Below are positions 1 through 11,238 of a stretch of 64,000 nucleotides of DNA, one piece after another (position 1 is the first letter of the stretch; the number at the start of each line of letters is the position of its first letter). Position numbers and translations under genes: made by a program. Origin of the DNA: Siphonodentalium dalli (Eukaryota > Mollusca > Scaphopoda > Gadilida > Siphonodentaliidae); assembly GCA_032622095.1 (NCBI GenBank), contig CP136061.1, positions 127,854,754-127,918,753 on the forward strand, written 5' to 3'. The notes under the pieces are model-generated. The model was not told the origin of the DNA, did no database searches, and was given only the letters and a program-made list of their open reading frames with translations.

Positions 1-62
1 GTGGGTTATGTTTGGGAGATTGCCACTACGGTAGCAGCATAGATGCACATACGTACATGCGG

Positions 63-324
63 CTTAAAGGGGAACAGTACACAAAATCCGGCTATTTATG
101 GGACCATCTCCTTTTAAAATAATCTAGAGAATATATGCAACAAATGAATAAATTTGAGCCATAAACTCATTCTCATTATAATTACCTTCATTATATCGTT
201 CATAGAGTACATGAATGCATTTTGCACTATTAAATCCATAGTTCAATTTCATTCATTTGTTGCATATAAACTGTTGGGTATAAAAGGAGATGGTCCCATA
301 GATGGCCATACAGTCCTGCATTAA
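63..324. mobile_element. TTAA-flanked palindromic MITE, short relative of the 52.5-57.6 kb element
   Basis: TTAA at 63-66 is followed by AAGGGGAACAGTACACAAAA. The other end reads ACAGTCCTGCA then TTAA at 321-324. The two halves are inverted copies: 'gggaccatctccttttaaaa' and 'gcaacaaatgaataaatttg' on the left face 'cattcatttgttgcatataa' and 'aaaggagatggtccc' on the right. TTAA target sites are typical of piggyBac-type DNA transposons, so a piggyBac-mobilised MITE is the best guess. There is no coding capacity. The right tip is eroded. Confidence 0.75.
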
Positions 325-499
325 ACATAATTTACTGAGGAATACCTCATTTAGTGGCAGGATCCTTTGTTCGAAAGTCAGTCATACAGTTCAGAGCGCT
401 GGCAATAGGGATCTTTCTACTGATTTATGGTTCCGGGCCCTTTTCATTGGGGATATAGAGAATATAGAACACAAGCATTTTCGATTTTAATCAAACAGG
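325..499. other. no feature recognised
   Basis: AT-rich sequence between two TTAA-type repeats. The short open frame from 302 runs over the MITE border and has no recognisable protein character. Confidence 0.5.
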
Positions 500-735
500 T
501 TAACCCATTCTATACTAATGGATTAGATTTTCACTGACTGTCTGTTAAAATTGTTTTACATCAGAATGGTCTATTATTGATTTGCAGGGATGTACAGGTA
601 CGGTAATATATAAGCATATGACAGATAAATAAAAGTAAGGAAGGAGTCCTATTTATTGAGGGTAAATATTTAGATAATAAGTTTGTTGAACTTTGATTGT
701 TTATTCCTGTCTATGTGAATGGAGAAAGGGGACTT
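500..735. mobile_element. degraded TTAA-type MITE, relative of 4286-4750
   Basis: Starts TTAACCCATTCTATACTAAT at 500, matching the left tip of the 4286 element (TTAACCCTTTCTATACTGAA). It shares the internal 'agataataagtt' segment. No clean right TTAA end is visible, so the right border is approximate. Confidence 0.5.
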
Positions 736-1188
736 CACTCAAAATATTCATATAAATGAGAAGTGCAGACTTTGATTCACAAAACAAGAGTTTTTTTGTG
801 AATTGGGGGCTCATATATCGGGAAAAACCTGACTATTTCCCCATTTATAGGAACGGAGCTTTTTTGGTCACTGTCGTCGCCTTGAAATTCCTGGTCTATA
901 TGTGTTACCGTATATTTATTTTAGAGATCATCTTGTGTCTCATGGCATTGAATGGGTTAAACGACTGTCAAGAAGAATCTGGAATTAATCGAGAGCATGC
1001 ACAAGGTGTTTTATGATACATGACGAAAGCTATTCCACAAGTTGAAGAGCTGCATAGCTCTGGAGGCTATGACACTTATTAATATCTATTGACATGCACA
1101 CTTCAAGTATGGGTTCTTTGTCTCAGAAATGATGTTTTCAAATATCACAACTTTAAAAGTAATCCTCAACCCGTGAGATAAAATGGCT
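736..1188. other. no gene recognised
   Basis: An 86-codon open frame (756-1016, plus) has no recognisable domain, no neighbouring coding signal and biased hydrophobic composition. I treat it as chance. Confidence 0.5.
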
Positions 1189-1450
1189 TTAACCCTCTCA
1201 TGATGGGAGCTGCATTGGTGCAGCATTAAATATCCTGTGCCAAGGCATTCTCTTATATATGCGAGTCTCCGATAGGGAGCCTCGCATATATAAAAGAATG
1301 CACTGGCTTGCAAGGTCAAGGTAAATATTGTTAAACCAATGTATTCTCTTATATATGCGAGGCTTCCTATGGGAGACTCGCATATAAAGAGAATGCATTG
1401 GCACATGGTTTTCGCAAAATTTCAGGAAGATCCAGTCATGGAAGGGTTAA
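1189..1450. mobile_element. TTAA-flanked MITE containing two hairpins
   Basis: TTAACCCTCTCATGATGG at 1189 is matched by an inverted end at 1447-1450 (CCAGTCATGGAAGGGTTAA). Inside are two stem-loops, about 1240-1297 and 1338-1402. Each pairs 'attctcttatatatgcgag' with 'ctcgcatataaaagaatg' type arms around a short GC-rich loop (gatagggagc, cctatgggag). Similar hairpins occur at 7141-7205 and, as one half, at 15610-15650. There is no protein coding; open frames on the minus strand just read the stems. Confidence 0.8.
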
Positions 1451-1659
1451 CATCTTAAAGCTGGGTCGCTTCAGGTCTATTCTCATCTGCAGGCCTGCAA
1501 GCCACTTGACTTTTAAGGCAGGCATTAGCTTACTGCATAGCTATTTGTCGCCCACTGTAATCGCCAATCAATTTGTCCTCCCGATAGCCTCTGTGCCACT
1601 CCAGTCAATCAACAGGCAATCATTGTAATCTGCATTATAGCCAGACTTATGGGGCACCA
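1451..1659. other. no feature recognised
   Basis: Unique-looking sequence between the TTAA MITE and the TGATATCA array. No gene was recognised. Confidence 0.4.
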
Positions 1660-2425
1660 TTCTTCTATTTAATACCTATATAAATGGTAAGCAATTAGTG
1701 ATATCACTTATTCAAATTTGTGATATCATATATTCATTTTGTGATATCAATAATTTGGATGAAAAGACTATTATAAATTGATATCACTAAATGCATTTAG
1801 TGATATCATCAAATTAATTTATGATATAACAAAATAAAATGATTGATTTCACTAAATGTTTGCTAGTTTCTGATATCATATATGTATATTAGATTTTAAG
1901 ATATCGTCAATTCATTTGATGATATCACTAATTTGAAATAGTGATATCATATATTCATTTTATGATATCAATAAATACTAGTTATTTTATGATATCATAT
2001 ATTTGATTTTATAATATCACTAATTCATGGGGCACCATTCTTCTATTTATTACATATTTAGTGATGTCAATAATTCATTTTATGATATCACTGAAAGAAA
2101 ATATGATATCACAAAATCGAATATATGATATCATTAAATATTGTATTGATATCACAAAATAGTAAGCATTTAGTGATATCAATAATTCAATTTTGCAATA
2201 TCATAAAATGTTGGGGAATAATTGATATCACAAAATGATTTTAAGATATCACTAATTCCATTTCATAAATTCATTTTGTGATATCATAAGATAGAATATA
2301 TGATATAACAAAATAAGTAAGCATTTAGTGATATAAATAATTTGATTTTATGATATCACAAAAGTTGAATTAATAGTAGTCCAGCTAAGCCATTTTCTAT
2401 TTATTGATATCACAAAATAAATCAG
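1660..2425. repeat. AT-rich array of TGATATCA (EcoRV-site) motifs
   Basis: More than twenty exact or one-off copies of the palindrome TGATATCA are spaced irregularly about 20-40 bases apart, with spacers such as 'catatattcattttg', 'aataattcatttta' and 'ctaaatgcatttag'. A longer phrase, 'ggggcaccattcttctattta', recurs at about 1651 and 2028. Weaker related phrases occur at 3186-3232 and 34030-34110 (TATCATTTTACGACATCAC). It looks like a degenerate minisatellite. No protein is encoded. Confidence 0.8.
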
Positions 2426-3870
2426 TGATAATTTAATCATAAGCTGTCAATCCACAGAATACTATAATACCATTGATTGTCACACATTTAGTCATTAAAA
2501 GTTATTCTCGATAACCTAATTTTTTTTATTTCTTCTGCTGTTGATATGAACAGCAGCATCATGTCACCAAATACTGCGTGCCTAAATTTACATGAGAATT
2601 ATTTGATACTTTCTGTGATAAATCGGGGATTCCGATGTTAAATCAAAATTCCTTTCGGTAGGACTGCCCTGTCATTAAATTTACTGTTAATTAATCAACT
2701 CTACTTAGGTGCATAAGTTACTAGAAATATTAACAAGACTAAAACGAGTTAACATTTGCAAAGAAATGAAGTTTCAGAAACTAACAACTTGTGTCACAGA
2801 GCAAGCGAAATATTTCTGGAACACATGCTGCCACAGTGGAGTGACAAGTTGATCAGTGCATGGACAATATTCACTAGCCAATCAAAAGCGACAAATTTAT
2901 GACACCACTTTATCAATCGATAATTGGATGTTTGATTGACAGCGTGCATGTCAATTTCAATGTTGGATGCGTCTTTTTCGTTTCTCTAAGTTTTACTCTT
3001 CTTTTATACTTACACTTTCTACATATGGTGGTTGTCCTGTTACATGATGGATTCAATTATAAGATATAACTCTTGTTTGGATTAAGGTTATGAGTTATAA
3101 CCAAAAAGTTTGAAGACAAATTTACTAAAACGGCAATTTTTTTTCTTCAAAATGCAGAACCTTAATTGAAACAAGATTTATTTTTTTAATATCACAAATT
3201 CAATTTTATGACATCACAAAATGAACATCACAACATGAGAGAATATGCTGCTGTCCGTATACACGTCTTTGTCGCATATACATATACACTTCGGGTAACC
3301 TATGGGTGTGGATGCTGAACCTTATTTGATGTTTAGTTAATGAATGTTTAGTGATTTCAGGTACTTTTCATTAAGCTTACCTGATTGGCATTTTATCTGG
3401 ATGGTTATTTAAAGCATTTCACACCTTCTGACTGCCTTATGCTGCTATTTTAACCATTTTTCATCAAGCATTGGGGGGCGGGTCCTCAAATGCCCTTGGA
3501 AACAATTTGTGTTGCAAAGGTGAGTGTTCGAGATCGGAAAGGAAAAAACTTGCATTCCTGGGGGAGGGTACCCAAAAAAAATTTAAACCATGTAACCTAG
3601 AGTTTTTTCCTGGTCCCCACCCTGGTTTTATTATCAATCAGAAAACAATAGTTCTAGCAATCAAGATCATAAAATAACTGATATGGAATAAAATCATCAT
3701 GAATCCATCTGATCTTTCTGCTCCTCAAAGACCCTTATGTTATCATCCCATATATAAGCCGTAATAAGGGTACATGTATGAATACAGATGCACTTAAGAA
3801 TTTCAGAACATTTCAATCTCTGCTAGCGGGATAGATTTGTAGCCAAGCCAGCTGCCAAGCCCGATAAAAT
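2426..3870. other. intergenic or intronic sequence, no gene recognised
   Basis: No convincing ORF. 3186-3232 has a small island of the ATATCACA/GACATCAC phrase seen in the upstream array. The 68-codon frame at 3471-3677 has no domain and is not called. Confidence 0.45.
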
Positions 3871-4090
3871 TACAGTAATGCCCTAATTAATCGACTGCTT
3901 ATATAAACCACAGCAGAATTATGGGTAACTTTTCAGGATTTAGTCGGAAATATGGCTTGCTGCCATTCTCCCGAGAGCTTTCCGATAGCTTTCCGATGAA
4001 TGGCAACAAGCCATATTTCCGACTAAATCCTGAAAAGTTACCCATAATTCTGCTGTGGTTAAGCAGTCGATTAATTAGGGCATTACTGTA
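3871..4090. mobile_element. TA-flanked palindromic MITE, copy 1 of 5
   Basis: Flanked by TA, with termini CAGTAATGCCCTAATTAATC and the inverted end GGGCATTACTG. Almost the whole element folds back: 'ttatgggtaacttttcagga' and 'tagtcggaaatatggcttg' are followed by their reverse complements, separated by a short 'gagctttccgat' centre. A TA target and near-perfect hairpin fit Tc1/mariner-mobilised MITEs. Other copies: 4797-5002, 52337-52507, 57890-58106, 58213-58419. Confidence 0.9.
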
Positions 4091-4285
4091 GCAGCTGTTC
4101 AAAGTCATGGACTGGCTCAAGGTTGTCAAATGACGAACACCAAATTGTTGTGGCTGTCAATATGACTGGGGCCAATTCCCATCAGAGAGTAGGCCAATTG
4201 TATTCGGTAAAGTGAATATGACAGGCACAAACAAATTGGTACCTGTCATTTTTACAGGCAACATAATGCACATTATTTCTAGACA

Positions 4286-4750
4286 TTAACCCTTTCTATA
4301 CTGAATGGATTCTGCCATTCAGTTATAAAAGTATATATTGAAATTGTCTATTCTTCATTTGAATGGGTGTTCAGGATAAATTAGCAGTCAACAGTATGAC
4401 CGAAGGATTCTTATTCTTTGGTGGGAAATGTTCAGATAATAAGTTCTTATCATCTGAAAATTTCATAAGGGAGCTACTCGTCAATGAGTACTTAGGCCAA
4501 CAAAAAAACCTCTTTGTTTCCGATACCTTGCTTGGCTGAGATTTTATTGCCTGCCTCAATTTTTTTTTTTATTTTCTCCAGAAGGCTAGTCAAAAGTTAC
4601 CTGTTAGAGCGTCAATGTGAATATTTATCGTTTTTCCCAATCCCAAAAGCAAAAATAAGTTGGTTATTAAGCTCAACATTGGAAGAGATCTTATGTTATC
4701 AGAAACAGACAAGTTTTTGTTTTGGCCTTTAATAGTATAGAAAGGGTTAA
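4286..4750. mobile_element. TTAA-flanked MITE
   Basis: Left tip TTAACCCTTTCTATACTGAA at 4286 and right tip TAGTATAGAAAGGGTTAA ending at 4750 form inverted termini including TTAA. The 465-bp interior has no recognisable protein. The same TTAACCCT start recurs at 500, 1189, 7091, 9790 and 23528, indicating a TTAA-type superfamily abundant in this genome. Confidence 0.8.
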
Positions 4751-4796
4751 TCAGGTTCAGTAACTTAGTGAAATAACAAATGATAATTCCTTCATC

Positions 4797-5002
4797 TACA
4801 GTAATGCTCTAATTAATCGACTTCGTAACCACAGCAGAATTATGGGTAACTTTTCAGGATTTAGTCGGTAATATGGCTTGTTGCCATTCATCGGCGAGAG
4901 CTTTCCGATGAATGGCAACAAGCCATATTTCCGACTAAATCCTGAAAAGTTACCCATAATTCTGCTGTGGTTAAGAAGTCGATTAATTAGAGCATTACTG
5001 TA
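4797..5002. mobile_element. TA-flanked palindromic MITE, copy 2 of 5
   Basis: TA-CAGTAATGCTCTAATTAATC at the left and GAGCATTACTG-TA at the right, with a long self-complementary interior identical in design to 3871-4090. It lies only 47 bases after the TTAA MITE. Confidence 0.9.
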
Positions 5003-5086
5003 CCGTGCATACCTCTTTAGATATGACTATGCTGTGAATATACATGCAGCATGATTTATTAACACCTGACTGATGTGGGCATGTTA

Positions 5087-5205
5087 GGCCTAAAAAAAAA
5101 ACTTATTTGTTTCCTATTACGGTGCCAAAAAATTCCAGGTAGGTAGGTAGGGATTTTTTTTTTTTGGGTAATATTTTTTTATTCCCCCCCCCCCCCCCCC
5201 CGAAC
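5087..5205. mobile_element. fragment of a GGCCTAAAAA-ended (PIF/Harbinger-like) element, ending in poly(C)
   Basis: After TTA at 5084-5086 the sequence runs GGCCTAAAAAAAAAAC, 'ttatttgtttcc', then 'aggtaggtaggtaggg', T tracts and a C18 tract at about 5183-5201. The start matches the TAA-flanked element at 9868-11129. No matching right end is visible, so this is a truncated copy. Confidence 0.5.
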
Positions 5206-6190
5206 AGTTAAGAAGTACATTAATGCTTACTCTTTATACTTGTGTTAAGGCTGTCCATGTATATTGCAAGTAAACAGTTAATGTAACACAATAATATGAT
5301 AAGTATTGTCAATGTGAACAAACAAATGCCTCCCAGGCACTCAATTATGCAGCTCTCTTGTAATTATTCTCTCAGTTTAGATTGTGGTGGCACATCTTCC
5401 TCAGAGCACAATATTGACATATCAACAGGCCCAAGACATACACCATAATAGGGCTTTTCTATTACTTTATAATAACATAACTTGTATGATATTAATTCAA
5501 ACCTCAATTAAATATTTGGTCATACACCTCAGGACCTAAGACACATATCTCGCATGCGCCTCAGACACATTGCACAGGGTGTAAATGTTCCTCAGACACC
5601 CCTCAACTGCACTGAAATATAAAGTCCCACACCACACTGAAAATGGTACCTGTACCACAGGCCACACCTTGACTGAGAACTACCACACCTCAGCATTCAA
5701 ATTGGCCCCAACTTTGAAGTTCCTTATACACACTGGCATATGCATGCTTGTAAGTTTGATACACCCAAACAAACCAGTAGATAATTTCATGTGCTTTTTT
5801 AGTGCCCATCCCAGAAGGGTGTTTGATATGGTAGACATGCAGTCATCTTTATACTGTCTGTATCTAGTAACTATACATGAACACTATGAATCCTTGATTG
5901 ACTGGGGAGAGGAACTTTAAATTCTGATATAGAATGTCTTCTACATGTATATTGCTCTCTAACAGATAAGACTTCTTCCCACAAGACATGGGAGTTGAAC
6001 AAACAAGATTACCACAGGCAGGTTTTAAAGACTGCAGATTTATTGGTGAGATTGGGATTCATCTGAAACCACAAATGGACATGTATTTTAATAGAAGTAA
6101 ATTGTTTTTGAAAATCCCATCTAAAATTATTGCTGCTTAATTTAAACATAGTATATAGTATATATTTAACGATATAGATGTGTTTACATG
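5206..6190. other. no gene recognised
   Basis: Contains a 111-codon open frame (5585-5920, plus) lying in a degenerate 'cacctcagacac' repeat patch at about 5525-5700. It has no domain I recognise and the repeat origin argues against a gene. Confidence 0.45.
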
Positions 6191-6345
6191 CCAATTACAT
6201 GCATTTTTTTTTTTTTTTTTGGGTTGAAATTTTTTTTTTGGGTTGAAATTTGAAAAAAAAAGTCCAGGTCGGCCCAATTTCGGCAGGTCGGTCGGGTAAC
6301 CGGAAACACAGATGTTTTTTTTTTTTGCCTTAAGAACAGGCTAGA
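6191..6345. mobile_element. fragment of a Harbinger-like non-autonomous element
   Basis: T-rich tract with two copies of 'gggttgaaattt', then 'aggtcggtcgggtaaccgga' and 'aaacacagatg' plus a T tract ending in GCCTTAAG. It resembles the 'gtttccgctaacccgaccc' interior and T/A-tract ends of 9868-11129 in inverted orientation. Borders are approximate. Confidence 0.4.
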
Positions 6346-6367
6346 GCAACCAATTATGAAGTACATG

Positions 6368-6475
6368 GTAGGGCCCTGCGAATCGATTCGATTCGATTTG
6401 AAATTGTTTGTCTGACTTGATTCTATTCAAAATCGGCTACCATGCACGATTCAGATTTCATCGAATCTTTGGTGA
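6368..6475. mobile_element. hAT-like terminal fragment with GATTCGATTCG repeats
   Basis: Reads TAGGGCCCTGCGAATCGATT then 'cgattcgatttgaa' and 'gcacgattcagatttcatcg'. Related tips occur at 34483-34600 (TAGGGACCTACGAAT) and, inverted, at 47675-47762 (GATTCGCAGATCCCTA). The TAGGG start with GAATCGATT subterminal repeats suggests one family of DNA transposon ends. No second end or target duplication was found. Confidence 0.4.
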
Positions 6476-7090
6476 CAGATGCATTTCCGTGCTTTCTACA
6501 GACCAATATGTTCTTACCAGAAAAGAAAATTCACTGTAATAACGTAGTAACAGACTTAAATGTATGCATGTACCTTTATGTCCGATGGTATGACATGTAA
6601 TGTTATCGCCAACTAATCTATAACTAATTGACCCAATCTGTAAGAATGACAAATGTGAACAACAAAATTGCCATACAAGGCTGTGTGCTGGTGTCGTTTC
6701 CAGGAATCATGGGAATTCCATAACACACATGTATGCCAGATTTTAGATCATTGTTTGATTTGCGTAAATGATTGTCTGAATCTAAGTCCTCAGTATCTTT
6801 TAAAACATTGTCCGGTAAGTCTGTCAGTTCAAGCAACAGACAACACAATCATCGCAAGTGTAGCGTAACAATATTGCACTATTCAAAGAAATGAAACAGG
6901 CATCACGAGGTATGCTTGTCCGTGTTTACATTGACATTGGTTCTCTCATGCATGTATGCTCTTACTTGTACTCAACGATTGCTTAGGCACAGAAAATGCA
7001 TGTATTTAATGCCTAGGCACAGAAAATGCATGAATGTTTATGGTGATCAATAATTGCGCTAAGTGCAATTCAATTGCGCCTCAATTGCTC
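6476..7090. other. no gene recognised
   Basis: Short overlapping frames on both strands (6458-6868) show no domains. From about 7000 there are short 'aggcacagaaaatgcatg' and 'gcgcaattgaatt' repeats that continue beyond the following MITE to about 7450. Confidence 0.4.
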
Positions 7091-7331
7091 TTAACCCTTT
7101 GAGTGCCAGGTCCGATTTTTTTATTGACCCATATACCCTGTGCCAATGCATTCTCTTATATATGCGAGTCGACCAAAGGTCGCCTCGCATATATAACAGA
7201 ATGCATTAGCCTAACCCAAAAACAAAAATTAAAACAAAAAAAAACAATTTCATTTTTTTATTTTTTTTAGGGCACTCTACAGACCATAAATTAGGGCCGA
7301 TGAGATCGGCCCCTGGCGCTAAAATGGTTAA
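7091..7331. mobile_element. TTAA-flanked MITE with internal hairpin
   Basis: Left tip TTAACCCTTTGAGTGCCAGG at 7091; right tip CCCCTGGCGCTAAAATGGTTAA ending at 7331. A stem-loop at about 7145-7203 pairs 'gcattctcttatatatgcga' with its complement around 'gtcgaccaaaggtcgcc', the same hairpin type as in 1189-1450. It sits inside 'gcacaattga' repeats. Confidence 0.8.
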
Positions 7332-7736
7332 GCACAATTGAAATTACAAAGTTTGTTATTGTGCCTAAGCACAATAACTGCCCACATAATGTTAAATGAA
7401 TTAAGCGCAATTGAATTACGTTTGTGCACAACTAATTGGGCTTAAATCTGATTACTTTATAAATGTGAAAACAGCCTCCCATACTGACTAGGCCCCGTAA
7501 TGAAGCAACTTGTGAGCAAATTTATACCTTGACTTCCAATAATTTGTAATGTTGCATTCCATGAAGTCTTTTTAAATATAATACCCCCATTCTTCCATGA
7601 AAAACCTTTCAGCTTTAGTATCTGGGCCCACAGTTATATAAAGAATGCATTGAAAATAGTCAACATTATTACCTCGTTTCCATATAAGATATGCGTTGGT
7701 TTTGAAAATAGGTGCAGACCATTAAGTCTGTTAATG
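7332..7736. other. no gene recognised
   Basis: Starts with more 'cgcaattgaatt / agcacaat' short repeats, then sequence with no recognisable feature. Confidence 0.4.
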
Positions 7737-8455
7737 CATCGTATGTATTGGATCACATCCAACCTTGACCTTTGTCAAACCACAATGCACACATATTGTG
7801 ACACATCGTCACTCTTATGTTAACCATTACACCTTGTTTCATTGAAATCATGTGATGTACACACATTGATTGATTGGGGTTTGACGTTGTTTTAGCAACA
7901 AAGCCATATCATGAAGGGTAGTGTCTGCATGGTGACTTAATTGAGAGAAAGACCTTGTTCAGTGAACTTGACCTTCAACAATTGGAAAAAAAATTGTGTT
8001 CAACACATCATGTCCTCATTAGGAACAACTATTATGAACAACTAGAAACCAATAAAGCATCGTGATGTTATGGAGCGGACACTAAGGGTGCAAGAAAATA
8101 TGACATTTGTAGATGAAGTCTAAGTTTAAAAGCACTTTTTGACCTTGACCTTTGACAAACCAAAATGCACACATATCGCGACACACCATCACCCTCAGGT
8201 TAACCATACATAACGCCTTGTTTCGTTGAAATCATGTGATGTACACAATAGTTATGGCGCAGACACCAAGGGTATTGTCTGGGGCCTTAATCGAGAGAAC
8301 GACCTTGTCCTGTGACCTTGACCTTCAACTATTGGACAAAAAATTGTGCATGACACATCGTCTCCTGCTTAGGAACTAGGTTTCAAAAGAATGAACGGAA
8401 GGACAGAAAAGACAAACACTATATGCCCCCGGAAATGTTTTTTTCGGGGTCATAA
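7737..8455. repeat. two tandem copies of a mollusc-type dispersed repeat
   Basis: Two diverged units of roughly 350 bp share 'gaccttgacctttg', 'aatgcacacatat', 'gttgaaatcatgtgatgtac', 'gtgaccttgaccttcaac' and 'aaattgtg' phrases (first from about 7760, second from about 8130). The block ends with 'atgcccccggaaatg' and 'tttcggggtcataaaaa', a small hairpin typical of dispersed repeat 3' ends in bivalve DNA. The coding strand is undefined and no protein is predicted. Confidence 0.6.
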
Positions 8456-9789
8456 AAATCATACCAGTACTATTACTAGTATAATGTGTATGATTTTATA
8501 ACTTTATGATTTACATGAAGTAAGCAGTTCTGATCAATAAAGAGACTGCACCTGTAATTCTGAATTATTTATGAGACCTATCGTATTATTGGTATAAGTG
8601 CTCAATGAAAGATCTCTATTCAATTTAGAGTCTAACAGCATACACTTTATAACAAACCAATCTATTGCTTGATAAGAAATTTTATTCTGCACATGCATGA
8701 CGTTGACAATCAGATAATGAGATTATATGAAGGTCCTGCACAATTGAATGTGCAACAAGGTTTATTGCCTGAACTTCCTGAAGACTTTTATTCATGCCCT
8801 AGTGAACACTATCCCTGTCATACATCTTGAATGTATTAAATTGGCCAATTTGATGTAATAAAAGTGAGCATTATTTGAGCCCTCTGTAAAATGAAACCTT
8901 TACATTATCTCATTCTTAACTTATTATATGCTTGAAAACAACAGGACATACTCCAGATGTACATGTAATTCAACCATTGTGCTTTTGCCCCACAAACCTG
9001 AGTTAAAATACAGATGCTTTCACAATGTTAAATTACTGGGACCAGCATAAAGCTGATTTTTAGGGTGAAGTGACTTCTTCCTACCATACTTTTGGGATCC
9101 AAATAATGAAAGTGTCAATGACACTGTAGCTCAACTTGAAAGGCGGGTAATTTCATGTGTTACAGTCAATACAGCGAGAGTGGAAATAAAATAATGATAA
9201 GGCATGTTGCATATGGGACGGTGAGGTGAAACTTCCTTCCCAAAACCCTTCCCGGAAAGAAGCTTCGAGAAATGTGAAACTGAAATAAATAAACATGTCC
9301 TGATGTAACTAAGGCTGAATAAAATTTAAACTTGGGTACCCCGCTTTATGAAATCGGACACAGAACATGATTTAATTACTGTTTTCGAAATGAACTTGCA
9401 GGCCCTCGGACTGCACCCAGGTTTTAAGATAGGGCACCCTTTAAGTTCTAGCTTGATATACGGCAGGCATATCCTGATGGCCACAGGCCAGAGATTGTGG
9501 TCGATTTTGGAGGTGATGTCCAATCAAATGCTCTGATAGTAAATCTGGAACGTTCTGAAGACTTATATTTTGCTATAAAGTTTGGTTTGGAGAGGTTTTA
9601 CTGTACCAATATCAGGGGGAATGTTCAGGAGGGGGGGGGGGCGTTACCCCCTCCTGTTCATGGGGGTCCGGGTGTTACCCGCTGGGCAATTAAAAAAAAA
9701 AATAAGCTTGAAGTGGAGGATTTGTAGTGAGTTCTGATGCATGTGAAAGGTAAGAAATGAATCAATGGCCTGATGACCTCTCACATGCA
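8456..9789. other. no gene recognised; short G-rich fragment near 9630-9690
   Basis: No credible ORF. 9628-9690 contains a G10 tract and 'gttaccccctcctgttcatg', resembling 10600-10650 ('aacccccaccatcaggaggg'), so both probably derive from one repeat. Confidence 0.4.
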
Positions 9790-9867
9790 TTAACCCTTTC
9801 AGTGCCAAGTCCGATTTTTGTATCAACCAATATTTCCTTGATCATTTTTCTAATTTATCGATTATAA

Positions 9868-11129
9868 GGCCTAAAAAAAAAAGACGTTTGTTTCCGCTAA
9901 CCCGACCCTATTTTAAACCCCGGACCTAAACTTTTTATTGTCATTGCAAAAAAAAAATTGGACAAAAAAAAAAAAAAAAAAAATTCAATTTAGGTCCCAA
10001 TTCATATCATAACAAGATGCAAAACATTTATATATTTATATATATTGACATAAGAAATTATAGTATGTTTGGATTTATCTAGCTTTCATCTGTGAAAACT
10101 TCAAATAGTTTGAGTTCAGGTTTGTTATCATTCAGCGTTCAGACTTCAGTATTTCAATCAAATACAGTACAGGAACATTAACAATTTCATCAAATCAACC
10201 TGGTTATCAGGTGGGATCTCATAATACCAAATGAAAAATTAACATAGAGATTAGTACTATAAATAGTAATTACTAACTTAATAGACATTGTTTCTGTATT
10301 ACATGTAGTATATTATGTACATGTATGTGTCTCACTTGAATTTTATAAAATAGCCTATTATATGAATTAGAGTGATAATGGTAAGTCTCATTTCAAGCAG
10401 GATAAGCATAATCCATTGAACCAAAAGATATCTGACAATAACTTATAAGCATTTCCAATCCATACATATATCAAAATTTCCAAAGTTATGCTTGAGAAAC
10501 TTGATCAAATTGACTTCTCAGTAAAATTCAAAATACTGACTCAAAGTGCCCTAGATTAGCTCTAAAATTAAATGCAATGGATTTTTAAAAATTTGCCAGG
10601 GGGAGAACCCCCACCATCAGGAGGGGGTCACCCCTCCCAAACCTTCCTCTGCTGAGGCCTTCAGGTTATGCCTTTGGCATATCATTGCCCAAAAACAGGT
10701 GCCCCCAAAAAATACCTAGATCCTTCACTGAATGCGGAGGAGAAGGTGGGTTGTGAAGCCATCATTAAGAGATTGGTACAAGACGGTCACTCCAATATGT
10801 GACAGTGCAGTGGTGCTGGATTGACTCCAGTTGTCGCCAGACCATATGAGAAATATTAGGATTATCAAAGACTGTATTAGTATATAGACTAGTATATATG
10901 TAAATATTAAAGCATATGTAAGATTGAATTGGAGTTTCTAGTTCCTCCGTCATCTGGGTTAACCTGATTGGGGCTAAGAAGTGCATAGTTTGGGTTATTA
11001 ACAAGTATTATACAGTTATTTTTAAAGATACTGAAAAAAAAAAGTTAGCAAAAAAAAAAAAAGTTAAGCCTACCTACCCTAATTTTTTTCAGCTCGTTAG
11101 CGGAAACAAAGGTCTTATTTTTTTAGGCC
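9868..11129. mobile_element. PIF/Harbinger-like non-autonomous element (3-bp TAA target duplication)
   Basis: TAA at 9865-9867 and TAA at 11130-11132 flank termini GGCCTAAAAAAAAAAGACG and 'gtcttatttttttaggcc'. Extended inverted ends share 'gtttccgctaac / gttagcggaaac'. Deleting the element plus one TAA restores the hairpin stem of the surrounding MITE, which confirms the insertion. A three-base TWA duplication is the PIF/Harbinger hallmark. The 1.26-kb interior has no transposase-like ORF. Related fragments lie at 5087 and 6191. Confidence 0.8.
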
Positions 11130-11238
11130 TAATAATGTGATACATTGATGGAAAGGGCTCTTAGAGCTCTTTCCATCAATGTATCACATTATTATAATCA
11201 ATAAATTTGAAAATGATCAAGGAAATATGGGTTGATAC

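Noticed and set aside
1660-2425. CRISPR-like array
   Set aside because: The repeat is only 8 bp, spacers are irregular and AT-rich, and this is animal DNA.
9348-9727. Overlapping plus- and minus-strand frames at 9326-9727
   Set aside because: Short, on both strands, ending in a G-rich repeat; no domain.
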